NCBI GenBank assembly: GCA_964608185.1
Contig: CAZSMR010000002.1
Coordinates: 3,506-67,505, forward strand
DNA from: Porticoccus sp964608185
GTDB lineage: Bacteria > Pseudomonadota > Gammaproteobacteria > Pseudomonadales > Porticoccaceae
Direction of reading: 5' to 3'
DNA: 64,000 nucleotides
A model generated the notes under the pieces. That model was not told the origin of the DNA, did no database searches, and was given only the letters and a program-made list of their open reading frames with translations. Within the stretch, counting starts at the first letter, position 1, and each line of letters starts with the position of its first letter. Shown in pieces: positions 18,138 to 27,340 of the stretch. The position numbers and the translations under genes are program-made.

Positions 18138-18857
18138 TTATTTGATTGCTAGGAATCCCTCGAAGCAGAGGTATTTTTGAACCGTGTTGATGTCAACAAA
18201 CCCTGCCCTTTTTAGCATGTCTAAATTACCTTGTGTTGAGAAAGGCTCTAACACTCCTTTCAGGCTCCTAGATTTAGCAATTATTTCATCAGCCGAATAC
18301 CCTTCACGAAGTTTATAGTCGTGATACAGAGCGCTCAAAATATCTTGAAATCTAGCATCTGCCCCACGAACTTTTTCAAACAATAATAGGGCTCCCCCCC
18401 AGTTTAATGTCTTGTATAGTTTATCTATTAATTTTTGTCGCACTGAGGTGTTTATGAATTGAACAGTATAGTAACAAACAATTAAATCTGCCTGATCCAT
18501 CTCTAGTTGCGTTACATCCTCAGCAAGAAAAGAAACATTTAACCCTTTTACCTGATTAAGTTTGCTACAGGATTTTCTAATCATGTCTTCTTCTATGTCT
18601 ACCCCAATAAAATGTGCCTCGGGTTTATTTTTATGATGAGCTGCAAGCTCCAGAGTTAAGGTCCCTGTAGAGCAACCTATTTCATAGCATATAGAGTTTG
18701 GCTTAATAAAAAAATCACTCATATCGCATATGAGATCATGCCCCTCCTTATATAGAGGAACTGATCTAGATATATGAGCATCAAATGAGTCTACTAATTT
18801 CCCGTTAAATGTCCAATTTGCCCTTTCTAAAGGTAATGTAGCACTTACTTTTTTCAT
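18138..18857 (-). CDS. CmoA-like class I SAM-dependent methyltransferase
   Basis: A 239-residue Rossmann-fold SAM enzyme related to CmoA, which makes carboxy-SAM for tRNA wobble uridine modification. The SAM loop YEIGCSTGTLTLEL, acidic IGVDIEEDM and the CmoA-like blocks ISRSVPLY, NWGGALLLFEKVRG and SRSLKGVLEP are visible, including the arginine in RSL corresponding to the one that holds the carboxylate in CmoA. The partner cmoB is not adjacent. It could be a true CmoA or a paralogue of unknown substrate. It stands alone between two differently oriented genes. Confidence 0.68.
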   Translation of the reverse strand: MKKVSATLPLERANWTFNGKLVDSFDAHISRSVPLYKEGHDLICDMSDFFIKPNSICYEIGCSTGTLTLELAAHHKNKPEAHFIGVDIEEDMIRKSCSKLNQVKGLNVSFLAEDVTQLEMDQADLIVCYYTVQFINTSVRQKLIDKLYKTLNWGGALLLFEKVRGADARFQDILSALYHDYKLREGYSADEIIAKSRSLKGVLEPFSTQGNLDMLKRAGFVDINTVQKYLCFEGFLAIK

Positions 18858-18957
18858 TTCTAAGATCCTTTCGGGGATATTTCAAGCAAATTATGGACTC
18901 TATATTAGCATTAAATTATATAATGCTCTCAGTTAATGTACGAGTTAGAATGAAGTT

Positions 18958-19866
18958 ATGCCTTTGCCCAAAAAAGTAAAAATTGTTGAAGTAAGCCCAA
19001 GAGATGGATTGCAAAATGAATCAAAATTGGTCTGTGCTGAGGAAAAAATAGAGCTAATTAATCTTTTGGTTCATGCTGGAGTTCGTTGTATCGAAGCTGG
19101 AAGTTTTGTAAACCCAAATTGGATCCCGCAAATGGCTACTAGCGATGATGTGTTTCGTGGTATGAGGCGCAGAAAAAACGTTACTTTTTCAGCACTAATA
19201 CCAAATCTACGAGGATTTGATCGCGCCATAGATGCTGGTGTTGACGAGATATCAATTTTTACTTCAGTATCTGAATCTTTTAGTAAAATAAATATAAATT
19301 GTTCGGTTGATGAGAGCTTGCAGCGCTTCATACCAGTTCTTAAGGCTGCACAAGATAAAAATATTCCAGTACGAGCTTACGTATCTTGTGTGGCAGGCTG
19401 CCCTTATGAAGGCTATATGAATCCAGAGAAGTCAGCCAAATTGGCTGATGAGCTATATCAGATGGGCTGTTATGAAATTTCACTGGCTGATACAACTGGA
19501 GTTGGAACTCCATACCTTATATCCCAAATAATAGAATGCGTTGCTAAAAAAATTCCTATCCACAGAATCGCCGTTCACTTCCACGATACTTATAGTCAAG
19601 CCCTAGTAAATATTTATGCAGCATTATTAATGGGGGTAAACATTATTGATAGCTCAGTAGCAGGACTTGGCGGTTGTCCTTATGTAAAAAATCCCGATAA
19701 TAATGGAGCCTCTGGAAATGTTGCAACTGAGGATTTAGTTTATATGCTTAATGGCTTAGATATTGAGCATAATATTAATCTTAAGAGAGTTATTGCAGCA
19801 GGGGTTTTCATTTCCAGAAAACTTGGGAGGCCAAATAGATCTAAAGTTTCTACAGCATTGGCTTGA
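18958..19866 (+). CDS. mvaB: Hydroxymethylglutaryl-CoA lyase
   Basis: DRE-TIM metallolyase cleaving HMG-CoA to acetoacetate and acetyl-CoA, the last step of leucine degradation. The N-terminal motif EVSPRDGLQNE carries metal/substrate residues, HFHDTYSQAL supplies metal-binding histidines, and GLGGCPY carries the catalytic loop cysteine. The loop between CPY and GASGN is five residues longer (NPDNN) than in the usual sequence. It starts at ATG 18958 with a weak ribosome site and has 302 residues. No other leucine-degradation genes are in the window. Confidence 0.92.
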   Translation: MPLPKKVKIVEVSPRDGLQNESKLVCAEEKIELINLLVHAGVRCIEAGSFVNPNWIPQMATSDDVFRGMRRRKNVTFSALIPNLRGFDRAIDAGVDEISIFTSVSESFSKININCSVDESLQRFIPVLKAAQDKNIPVRAYVSCVAGCPYEGYMNPEKSAKLADELYQMGCYEISLADTTGVGTPYLISQIIECVAKKIPIHRIAVHFHDTYSQALVNIYAALLMGVNIIDSSVAGLGGCPYVKNPDNNGASGNVATEDLVYMLNGLDIEHNINLKRVIAAGVFISRKLGRPNRSKVSTALA

Positions 19867-19938
19867 TATTGAACCACTATTTATTGTATTTTGCAGGCCT
19901 TAGATAATAATTAAATTTTTTTTAATTAGAGGACCGAT

Positions 19939-20763
19939 ATGAATACTTCACCTGATAATAAAAATAATGAAATAGCACTGCAAGATTTAAAAAAAATCAC
20001 GGTTAACAGCGAAGTCATCACTCCTGTTGAGATAATTCAAGAGATGCAGCATCATCAGTCTGATTCGCAAGATGATAGCGTCAAAAAATCATCTGAGGTT
20101 TTAATTATACAGCTACTGTTTTTGCAAAAAGCAAAAGAACTTGAGTTAGATAAAGATCTTCCAAAGGATACCGAAAGTTCCCTTGAAGAAACAATAATCG
20201 GTAGACTGATTAATGAAAAAATACCAAAGTCAGACAACATTTCTGAAGACGATTGCCAAAAATATTATGATAGTAATATCAATACGTTTCTGACCAAGCA
20301 AATGTTGGAGTTGAAACATATTTTGATAAGCCCGAAACAGCAAGACAAGTGTTGCAGGGCTGACGCAAAAAAATTAGCGATATCATTAATAGCAAAACTG
20401 AAAAAATCTATAGATCTTTTTGAGTCCTTGGTAGCTAAACATTCTACTTGTCCATCTAAGGAAACTGGAGGATCCCTAGGTAGAGTTGGCCGAGGACAGA
20501 CACCCCCAGAATTTGAAAAGGTAGTTTTTAGTTTACAAGAGGGCTTGCATGAAAATCCAGTTGAATCTGATTTTGGTTTTCACGTAGTTCACATCGACAA
20601 AATAATACCACCTAAACAACTAGAATATGAGCAAGTCAAAGGCGATATCGCTGATATGTTAATTGAGGTTGGACATCGCATAGAGCTGTCCAAATATACT
20701 CATCAGTTAATTAATGACGCAGATATAAATGGATATGATTTTACAGCCAGTTCTAACGACTAA
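19939..20763 (+). CDS. Parvulin-type peptidyl-prolyl cis-trans isomerase, cytoplasmic
   Basis: A 274-residue protein with a C-terminal rotamase (PpiC/parvulin) domain at about residues 125-225: LELKHILIS, FESLVAKHSTCPSKETGGSLG, then FGFHVVHIDKI. The N-terminal 115 residues are a helical, charged SurA/NifM-like segment. There is no signal peptide or membrane anchor, so it should act in the cytoplasm, unlike SurA, PpiD or PrsA. The start is ATG 19939 preceded by GAGGACCGAT. Its client is unknown. Confidence 0.82.
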   Translation: MNTSPDNKNNEIALQDLKKITVNSEVITPVEIIQEMQHHQSDSQDDSVKKSSEVLIIQLLFLQKAKELELDKDLPKDTESSLEETIIGRLINEKIPKSDNISEDDCQKYYDSNINTFLTKQMLELKHILISPKQQDKCCRADAKKLAISLIAKLKKSIDLFESLVAKHSTCPSKETGGSLGRVGRGQTPPEFEKVVFSLQEGLHENPVESDFGFHVVHIDKIIPPKQLEYEQVKGDIADMLIEVGHRIELSKYTHQLINDADINGYDFTASSND

Positions 20764-20788
20764 ATTTTTTTAAAAATTAGCTTAATGC

Positions 20789-22012
20789 TTAGATATCACG
20801 GGCTAGTATTTCAATTTGTTGTCTAGTCAATTTTTCGCAGATATCACCTAGTCCTTCTACTCTAAATAGTAGACTTTTTGAGCTTGGGGGAGATAGCAGT
20901 ACTTCTTTTAATGAATCATGCTCCTTGGTCTGCCCATCAAGTAATATTTCGTCATCAACCGCTTGATCAAGCATAAGCTGCAATGAATTTAAGTGTTCTT
21001 CGCAGCTAGACTCTTGAAGAAGTTGAGAGCTGAAATTTTTATATTCAACACTGAGTATAGCGCTAGCAAGTTCCAATTTTATACCTTGCGCATCAAGCAA
21101 CTTTTGACTTAATTTATGAATCACTGAAGAGCAACATAGAGCTCTCAAAGGGTGTGCATCTTCACCTGATTTTCCTTTGAATTTTAAATAAACACAACGC
21201 TGACCTGCTTGTAGCCTCACAGCCCCATAAATAGCTGCAGTATCATTAATTAGAGTGTCAAACTGAGACATTAAAGATTCAAGATGTTCTGGGTTGACTC
21301 TTGTCTTTAATATAGTCAGGTTTTTACAGTTAATAGCTAGAATTGTTGACTCTTCATACTTTTCTTCAATGTAAGGTTGCTGGTTTTTTACTCTCGCTGA
21401 TATTAAGGGTTCTAGTCTTTTTTCAAGCATGCTCAGTTCATCCATTGGCCCTTCTCCGTCGCTCGGTAGCTGCTGGATAATACGGTTAAGTCTGAGTGAA
21501 AAATCTTTTCCCAATTTTATTGACGTGTATATTAATAGCGAAAAGATGCTTACAAATAAAAGACAAATCGTTATATTCAAAACTTTAAAGTATGCTTCGA
21601 AAAACTTGTTATCAAATTGAATGAGAGCATATCCTACAATTTCAGTTTCTATTGTTATAGGGCTTGTATATTTGCTGCCTAAATTGTCCACACTATTTTT
21701 TTGTGAAACCTTTTTGGCTTTAGCTAAAATTTGGCTAGATGCATCATATACTGCAACATATTTGAGACCTTCAATTGCCAGTACCTCATCTATCTCAATC
21801 TGGAGGCTCAAAATATCTTGATTTATGATTGAAGTTTTAGCTACTTTCGCTAATTGTAAAGAGAGAGCATCGCCTAGATATTTTTCTTGCCTATCTGCTG
21901 TCGAGCCTATTTGATAATTAATGATTAGAGCGCCAAAAATTCCAACAATCAAAGTGAACGTTATGGTGATTATGGGTAATATTTTCGCGTAAGACTTTTT
22001 ATTCTTGCCCAT
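20789..22012 (-). CDS. AhpA/YtjB-like membrane protein divergent from serB
   Basis: A 407-residue protein with an N-terminal membrane helix (about residues 12-34), a periplasmic region of about 110 residues, a second helix (about 145-168) and a long soluble cytoplasmic part. This layout, and its place next to serB facing away, fits the AhpA/YtjB (SMP) family, whose function is poorly defined. I chose ATG 22012, with GGGA upstream, over TTG 22018. The cytoplasmic part (about residues 215-330) has a nucleotide-cyclase-like flavour, but no catalytic residues I can identify. Confidence 0.6.
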   Translation of the reverse strand: MGKNKKSYAKILPIITITFTLIVGIFGALIINYQIGSTADRQEKYLGDALSLQLAKVAKTSIINQDILSLQIEIDEVLAIEGLKYVAVYDASSQILAKAKKVSQKNSVDNLGSKYTSPITIETEIVGYALIQFDNKFFEAYFKVLNITICLLFVSIFSLLIYTSIKLGKDFSLRLNRIIQQLPSDGEGPMDELSMLEKRLEPLISARVKNQQPYIEEKYEESTILAINCKNLTILKTRVNPEHLESLMSQFDTLINDTAAIYGAVRLQAGQRCVYLKFKGKSGEDAHPLRALCCSSVIHKLSQKLLDAQGIKLELASAILSVEYKNFSSQLLQESSCEEHLNSLQLMLDQAVDDEILLDGQTKEHDSLKEVLLSPPSSKSLLFRVEGLGDICEKLTRQQIEILARDI

Positions 22013-22135
22013 TATCAATTATTCCCATAAGGTTTATCTGTTAGATTTATTTTAACTTGTTAATCGCTCTTCTATAATACCTGATATGAAGGGTAACTGG
22101 GTTTTTTGGCTTTATTATATATATTGGAATTAATT

Positions 22136-23356
22136 TTGAGACAAATTTTACTTATTAGCATATCAGGTGTAGATAAACCTGGTATTACGCAAGCTGTGTC
22201 AGAGGTTCTGATGCGTCATGATTGTGATATGTTAGATATCAGCCAGTCAGTTATCCACGATAATTTAAATCTTGGATTATTAACAAGAGCGCCTTTAGGG
22301 CAAAAGTTGGAAGAAATAAAAAGTGAGCTTTTTTCTTCTCTGAACGCTCTTGAAATGAAGGCTCGATTCCAGGAAATTAGTGAAGCGAGTTACTCCTCTT
22401 GGGTGAACCAGCAAGGTAAACCCCGCCATATTGTGACTTTGCTTGCAAGAAGAGTAACTGCTGAACATATAGCTCGAGTAACCGAGGTCACAGTAAAAAA
22501 TCAGCTTAATATCGATAAAATTACTCGACTTTCTGGTAGGGTTCCTCTAAATCGTATGGAAAAAAGTATCAGATCATGCGTCGAGTTTTCTTTACGCGGA
22601 TTACCTGTTGATCTGCCCGTCTTTCGCTCCTCGCTTTTAGAAATATCGAGTGAAATGGAAGTCGATATAGCTTATCAGGAAGATAATATTTTTCGTCGAA
22701 ATCGTCGAGTAGTTGTATTTGATATGGATTCAACGCTGATTGATGCAGAAGTAATAGATGAATTAGCAGAAGAAGCTGGAGCTGGAGAAGAGGTTTCTAA
22801 AATTACCGAGGCTGCAATGCGAGGAGAATTAGATTTTAAAGAAAGTTTTATTCAGCGCCTCCGATTTCTCGAGGGTCTGGATGAGTCAGTTCTAAAAAAA
22901 GTGTCCCTTCGTTTAAACCTTACAGAGGGTGCGGAGGACTTGATGACTACTCTTAAGCTTTTAGGTTACAAAACAGCAATTCTCTCAGGAGGATTTGATT
23001 ATTTTGCTTCTCAGATTCAAAAAAAATTAGGAATAGACTATGTTTATGCTAATAAACTTGAAATAGTTAACGGTAAAGTAACTGGTAATATTTCGGGAGA
23101 AATTGTTGATGGCGAGAAAAAAGCAAGTTTATTACGCCATATAGCTGCTGGTGAGAATGTCAGTTTAGAGCAAGTTATAGCTGTAGGGGACGGCGCAAAT
23201 GATTTACCCATGTTAAGTATTGCTGGTTTAGGAATCGCTTTTAGGGCTAAACCTTTAGTAAAAGCATCTGCGAAGCAATCAATATCTAAGGTTGGATTGG
23301 ATGGAATCCTTTACTTAATGGGAATAAGTGACAGAGATGCTTCACGTTGGGAGTAG
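22136..23356 (+). CDS. serB: Phosphoserine phosphatase
   Basis: HAD-superfamily enzyme that dephosphorylates L-phosphoserine, the last step of serine synthesis. The N-terminal ~85 residues are an ACT-like regulatory region (ILLISISGVDKPGITQAV). The HAD core has motif I DMDSTL (nucleophile Asp196), motif II SGGFDYF and motif IV VGDGANDLPML. I place the start at TTG 22136, which gives MRQILLISISG as in homologues (406 residues) with GGA seven bases before. An upstream in-frame start at 22106 adds ten non-conserved residues. Confidence 0.93.
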   Translation: MRQILLISISGVDKPGITQAVSEVLMRHDCDMLDISQSVIHDNLNLGLLTRAPLGQKLEEIKSELFSSLNALEMKARFQEISEASYSSWVNQQGKPRHIVTLLARRVTAEHIARVTEVTVKNQLNIDKITRLSGRVPLNRMEKSIRSCVEFSLRGLPVDLPVFRSSLLEISSEMEVDIAYQEDNIFRRNRRVVVFDMDSTLIDAEVIDELAEEAGAGEEVSKITEAAMRGELDFKESFIQRLRFLEGLDESVLKKVSLRLNLTEGAEDLMTTLKLLGYKTAILSGGFDYFASQIQKKLGIDYVYANKLEIVNGKVTGNISGEIVDGEKKASLLRHIAAGENVSLEQVIAVGDGANDLPMLSIAGLGIAFRAKPLVKASAKQSISKVGLDGILYLMGISDRDASRWE

Positions 23357-23387
23357 CCTTTTTCTTGAGTATATTTTGAATTATGAG

Positions 23388-24407
23388 TTAAAGTAATGGG
23401 ACTTTATTTGGCATACCTGGCAACTCTCTCACTAGTTTTGGGACTAAATATCCAGGAAGTCTTTCCATGAGACTGAGAAGAAGTTCTTTGGCCACTTTAT
23501 CGCTTACTTCAAAATGAGCCGCACCTCTTACTCTATCTAACTGATGAAGATAGTAAGGCAAGACTTTTATTTGGAAAAGTCTTTCACTGAGCTCTTGTAA
23601 AACTTCAACTGAATCATTAATACCTGCAAGCAGAACCGTCTGGTTAAAAAGTGTTACTCCTGCTTGAGAAAGATGCTTAAGAGCGTCAGCAACAGAGCCA
23701 TCCAATTCTTTAGGATGATTGCTATGTATCACAAGAGAAGTTAGTAATCGACTGGATGTCAGCCACATTAAACAATCTTCTGTTATACGATCTGGAATAA
23801 CAACTGGGAGCCTAGTGTGCACTCGTAGTCTCTGGATATGCGGTATTTTCGCAATTTCTTCTGTCAGCCAAAGTAATTGATTATCACTAGCAGCTAGAGG
23901 GTCTCCCCCACTAAAAATAACCTCAGTGATAGTCTTGTTTTCTCGAATATATTTTAATGCCCTTTGCCACTCTTTACGGCCGGGCTTATTGTCTTGATAA
24001 GGGAAGCTTCGCCTGAAGCAATACCGGCAATTAATTGCACAATTAACACTAACAATGAGTAATACTCTTCCTCTATATTTATGCACTAATCCTGGTATTA
24101 AGTTTGTTTTAGCTTCACCTAGGGGGTCTATACTGTAACCAGGGGATGCATATAGCTCGTCTTTTGACGGCAATATTTGCTTAAGAAGCGGGTCATTGGG
24201 GTCTCCCTTTTTGATGCGCCTTAAATATGCTTGAGGTACTTTTAATGAAAAATCATTACCAGCCTTCATAGCTCCATTTAAAAGGTTTGCTATAGTTTTT
24301 TCGTCTAGATCAAGACTCTCAAGTAATGTTTTGGGATCTCGAATACTGTCGGTGACTTGCTCTTGCCATGTAAGGGTATCTACAGATGCAATGGAACGCG
24401 TTATCAT
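23388..24407 (-). CDS. epmB: EF-P (R)-beta-lysine synthase, lysine 2,3-aminomutase homologue
   Basis: Radical-SAM, PLP-dependent enzyme that converts (S)-alpha-lysine to (R)-beta-lysine for EF-P modification. The [4Fe-4S] motif CAINCRYCF (CxxxCxxC) is followed by FSGGDPLA, typical of the aminomutase family. It has 339 residues and lacks the extra C-terminal domain of catabolic lysine 2,3-aminomutases, which favours EpmB. It is divergent from efp with only 48 bp between starts, and EpmA lies just beyond, so the role is well supported. Confidence 0.94.
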   Translation of the reverse strand: MITRSIASVDTLTWQEQVTDSIRDPKTLLESLDLDEKTIANLLNGAMKAGNDFSLKVPQAYLRRIKKGDPNDPLLKQILPSKDELYASPGYSIDPLGEAKTNLIPGLVHKYRGRVLLIVSVNCAINCRYCFRRSFPYQDNKPGRKEWQRALKYIRENKTITEVIFSGGDPLAASDNQLLWLTEEIAKIPHIQRLRVHTRLPVVIPDRITEDCLMWLTSSRLLTSLVIHSNHPKELDGSVADALKHLSQAGVTLFNQTVLLAGINDSVEVLQELSERLFQIKVLPYYLHQLDRVRGAAHFEVSDKVAKELLLSLMERLPGYLVPKLVRELPGMPNKVPLL

Positions 24408-24455
24408 AGTGGTCTCTTATGCTTTATAAAAATTTATTTGAATATTGAGGTAATA

Positions 24456-25019
24456 ATGGCTAACTATTCTACCAATGAATTTCGTTCTGGTCTGAAAGTA
24501 ATTATGGATGGAGATCCCTGTAGTATTTTAGAAAATGAATTCGTAAAACCAGGAAAGGGGCAGGCATTTAGTCGCGTCCGTTTACGTAATCTTAAAACAG
24601 GTCGAGTTTGGGATAAAACATTTAAATCTGGAGAATCTCTTGAGGGGGCGGATGTAACAGAATGCGATATGCAGTACCTTTATAATGATGGTGAATATTG
24701 GCACTTCATGGAACCTGACACGTTTAATCAACATCAGGCTGATAAGAAGGTTATTGGGGATTCTGGGTTATGGCTTAGTGAGCAAGATACTGTAATGGTG
24801 ACACTTCATAATGGTATCCCATTATTAGTAACGCCAGCTAATCATGTAGAGCTTGAGATCATAGACACCGACCCAGGCTTAAAGGGGGATACTGCTCAGG
24901 GTGGAACTAAGCCAGCTATATTAAGTACTGGTGCGACGATCAAGGTACCACTTTTTTTAAATATAGGTGAGGTTGTTAAGGTTGACACACGAACTGGAGA
25001 ATATATCAGTCGTGCTTAA
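24456..25019 (+). CDS. efp: Translation elongation factor P
   Basis: EF-P relieves ribosome stalling at polyproline. The three-domain KOW/OB/OB protein has 187 residues. The modification loop FVKPGKGQAF puts Lys34 at the position that is beta-lysylated in E. coli. I start at ATG 24456 (MANYSTNEF), with TGAGG upstream; a longer frame from 24357 is not supported. The flanking epmB and epmA indicate that the protein is beta-lysylated rather than rhamnosylated. Confidence 0.97.
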   Translation: MANYSTNEFRSGLKVIMDGDPCSILENEFVKPGKGQAFSRVRLRNLKTGRVWDKTFKSGESLEGADVTECDMQYLYNDGEYWHFMEPDTFNQHQADKKVIGDSGLWLSEQDTVMVTLHNGIPLLVTPANHVELEIIDTDPGLKGDTAQGGTKPAILSTGATIKVPLFLNIGEVVKVDTRTGEYISRA

Positions 25020-25043
25020 TTTATTGATAAATATTTTTTTCTT

Positions 25044-26006
25044 ATGAGTTTTTGGAAGCCAACGGCAACGACTAAAACTCTTAAGTCCCGAGCTAATCTA
25101 TTTTCTAGTATCAGAAAATTTTTTCATGAGAGGGAGATTTTGGAGGTTGAAATACCCATCTTAGGAAAAACAGGCGTGACGGATGCCTACATTGATTGTT
25201 TTGAGGTTGATTCGGCTGGTGAAACCAAATACTTGCAAAGTTCACCCGAATATTTCATGAAAAGACTGCTTGCATCAGGTTCCGGTTCAATCTATTCGCT
25301 TGGAAAAGCATTTCGTGCAGAGGAGGTTGGCCGTTATCATCAGCCTGAGTTTACTCTTTTAGAGTGGTATCGACTTGATTTTAATGAGCATCAGTTAATG
25401 AAGGAGGTTGCAGATCTCATAAGCAGTCTAGGAATAGATTCTGAATACCAAACTATAAAATACTTAGATGTATTTGAAAAAGTGACTAGTCTTAATCCGC
25501 ATAAAGCACCACTCAAAGATCTACAAAAATTGGCATCAGTTGCCTCAAATACTGATTTTTTTGGAGAAGATAGAAATAACTGCCTAAATTTAATATTTAG
25601 TGTTTGTATTGAACCAAAGCTGCCGAGGGGCCTAGTATTTGTTTATGACTACCCGGAATGTCAGTCCGCTTTAGCGCAACTGAAAAAAGATCCTGAGGGT
25701 AATCATGTAGCTAGACGCTTTGAGGCATATTTAGACCAGTTAGAACTTGCTAACGGATATGTTGAGCTCAACGATCCAAAAGAGCAAATGGTACGCTTTT
25801 CTAAAGACTTAATTATTCGTGAAAAATTAGGAAAAAAAATTATTCCTGTTGATACAGACCTTTTAGAATCTATGAAGTTTGGGTTACCTGTATGTGCTGG
25901 TGTAGCGATTGGTGTAGATAGACTGTTAATGAAATTGTTAAATTTAGATCAAATCTGTGAAGTGATTCCATTTGGTTCTATCGGGGTTAATTCTACCCAT
26001 GAGTAA
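25044..26006 (+). CDS. epmA: EF-P--(R)-beta-lysine ligase
   Basis: Class II LysRS-like enzyme (PoxA/GenX) without the anticodon-binding domain, which ligates beta-lysine to Lys34 of EF-P. Class II motifs are visible: motif 1 around EVEIPILGKTGVTDAYID, motif 2 GKAFRAEEVGRYHQPEFTLLEWYR, and motif 3 GVAIGVDRLLM near the C-terminus. At 320 residues it is the expected short form. It lies 24 bp after efp, and its stop overlaps the miaA start (ATGAGTAA). Confidence 0.95.
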   Translation: MSFWKPTATTKTLKSRANLFSSIRKFFHEREILEVEIPILGKTGVTDAYIDCFEVDSAGETKYLQSSPEYFMKRLLASGSGSIYSLGKAFRAEEVGRYHQPEFTLLEWYRLDFNEHQLMKEVADLISSLGIDSEYQTIKYLDVFEKVTSLNPHKAPLKDLQKLASVASNTDFFGEDRNNCLNLIFSVCIEPKLPRGLVFVYDYPECQSALAQLKKDPEGNHVARRFEAYLDQLELANGYVELNDPKEQMVRFSKDLIIREKLGKKIIPVDTDLLESMKFGLPVCAGVAIGVDRLLMKLLNLDQICEVIPFGSIGVNSTHE

Positions 26007-27012
26007 ATTATTACAAAATGATAAGTTACCCGCTATTTTTCTCATGGGGCCAACAGCTTCAGGAAAAACAGACTTAGCAATAGAACTATATAAATGTTTA
26101 CCTGTCGAAATAATTAATGTCGACTCCTCTCAGATTTATAAAGGTATGGATATAGGCTCAGCAAAACCTACTAGAGAAGTTTTGAATAAAGTGCCTCATC
26201 GACTGATAGGTATTCGAGACCCCTCAGAAGCATACTCTGCTGCAGATTTTGTAAGAGATGCTAGACAAGAGATGAAAGACATTACTGAACAGGGACGCAT
26301 TCCTCTGCTTGTAGGTGGAGCCATGTTATATTTTAAGGCTCTTCTGGATGGCTTAGCAGATAACCCACCTGCAGATCTTTTGATACGTCAAAAAATTGAA
26401 GAAGACGCGAAAAAATATGGATGGCCTTATCTTCATGCAAAACTTAAAAAGGTCGACCCTATATCGGCAAAGGGCTTGCACCCAAATCATTCTCAGCGTA
26501 TTCAACGCGCCTTAGAAATTTTTCAAATAACAGGTAAGCTACCATCAGCTATCAAAAAAAATCAAAAGGAAAATGGAAGTATAATAAGCCCCATATCTAA
26601 AGATTATAGGATTATACAAATAGCACTGATGCCCCTTAGGAGGGCTCATTTGCATCAAAGGATCGAGCAACGATTCAAGGCAATATTAAATTCAAATTTT
26701 AAAGCTGAAGTTAAGTTACTTTTCGATCGGGAAGACATTCATAAGGATCTTCCCGCTATTCGCGCTGCTGGGTATAAGCAAATGTGGGAGTATTTATCAG
26801 GAGAATTTGAGTACAGTGATATATGTCAGCTTAGTGTTGCAGCGACCAGACAGCTTGCAAAACGCCAACTTACTTGGTTAAGAAAGTGGCCTGATTTACA
26901 TCAAATTCAGGTTGATTACACAAGTGGTGGAAAATTCTCTTCTCAAGAAGTGTTATCCGATTGTTTGGGCATATTAGATGGCGAATCCATATACACTGAT
27001 CCGCGTCAGTAG
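25999..27012 (+). CDS. miaA: tRNA dimethylallyltransferase
   Basis: Adds the dimethylallyl group to A37 of tRNAs reading UNN codons. The P-loop GPTASGKT is near residue 17, followed by NVDSSQIYKGMDIGSAKP and VGGAMLYFKALLDGLAD. I start at ATG 25999, which overlaps the epmA stop by 8 bp and gives 337 residues; the longer frame from 25972 lies within epmA. In E. coli the genes upstream of miaA are mutL and amiB; here they are replaced by epmA. Confidence 0.95.
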   Translation: MSKLLQNDKLPAIFLMGPTASGKTDLAIELYKCLPVEIINVDSSQIYKGMDIGSAKPTREVLNKVPHRLIGIRDPSEAYSAADFVRDARQEMKDITEQGRIPLLVGGAMLYFKALLDGLADNPPADLLIRQKIEEDAKKYGWPYLHAKLKKVDPISAKGLHPNHSQRIQRALEIFQITGKLPSAIKKNQKENGSIISPISKDYRIIQIALMPLRRAHLHQRIEQRFKAILNSNFKAEVKLLFDREDIHKDLPAIRAAGYKQMWEYLSGEFEYSDICQLSVAATRQLAKRQLTWLRKWPDLHQIQVDYTSGGKFSSQEVLSDCLGILDGESIYTDPRQ

Positions 27013-27069
27013 TATTATATTTAAATAGATTTCAGTTTATAAAAAATTTTCAGTTACAGGAGTATCTTT

Positions 27070-27315
27070 GTGCCCAAAGGTCAAAATCTTCAAGACCCTT
27101 TTTTGAATGTTTTAAGAAAAGAACAGATGCCAGTCTCCGTTTTTCTTGTAAATGGAATTAAATTGCAAGGACAAATAGAGGCTTTTGATCAATTTGTAAT
27201 AGTGCTAAAGAATACAGTAAATCAAATGGTATATAAGCATGCCATCTCTACTATTGTGCCTACCCGTTCCGTTGAGTTGCCAGAAATTAAAATAGTTGAA
27301 ACAACTAATGATTAA
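27070..27315 (+). CDS. hfq: RNA chaperone Hfq
   Basis: Sm-like hexameric RNA chaperone that pairs small RNAs with mRNAs. The Sm1 motif (LQDPFLNVLRKEQMPVSVFL) and Sm2 motif (YKHAISTIVP) are intact, and the product has 81 residues with a very short C-terminal tail. The start is GTG 27070, preceded by CAGGAG. It sits between miaA and hflX, as in most gammaproteobacteria. Confidence 0.97.
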   Translation: MPKGQNLQDPFLNVLRKEQMPVSVFLVNGIKLQGQIEAFDQFVIVLKNTVNQMVYKHAISTIVPTRSVELPEIKIVETTND

Positions 27316-27340
27316 GCAATTAAAAATAGGTGATTTTTAA

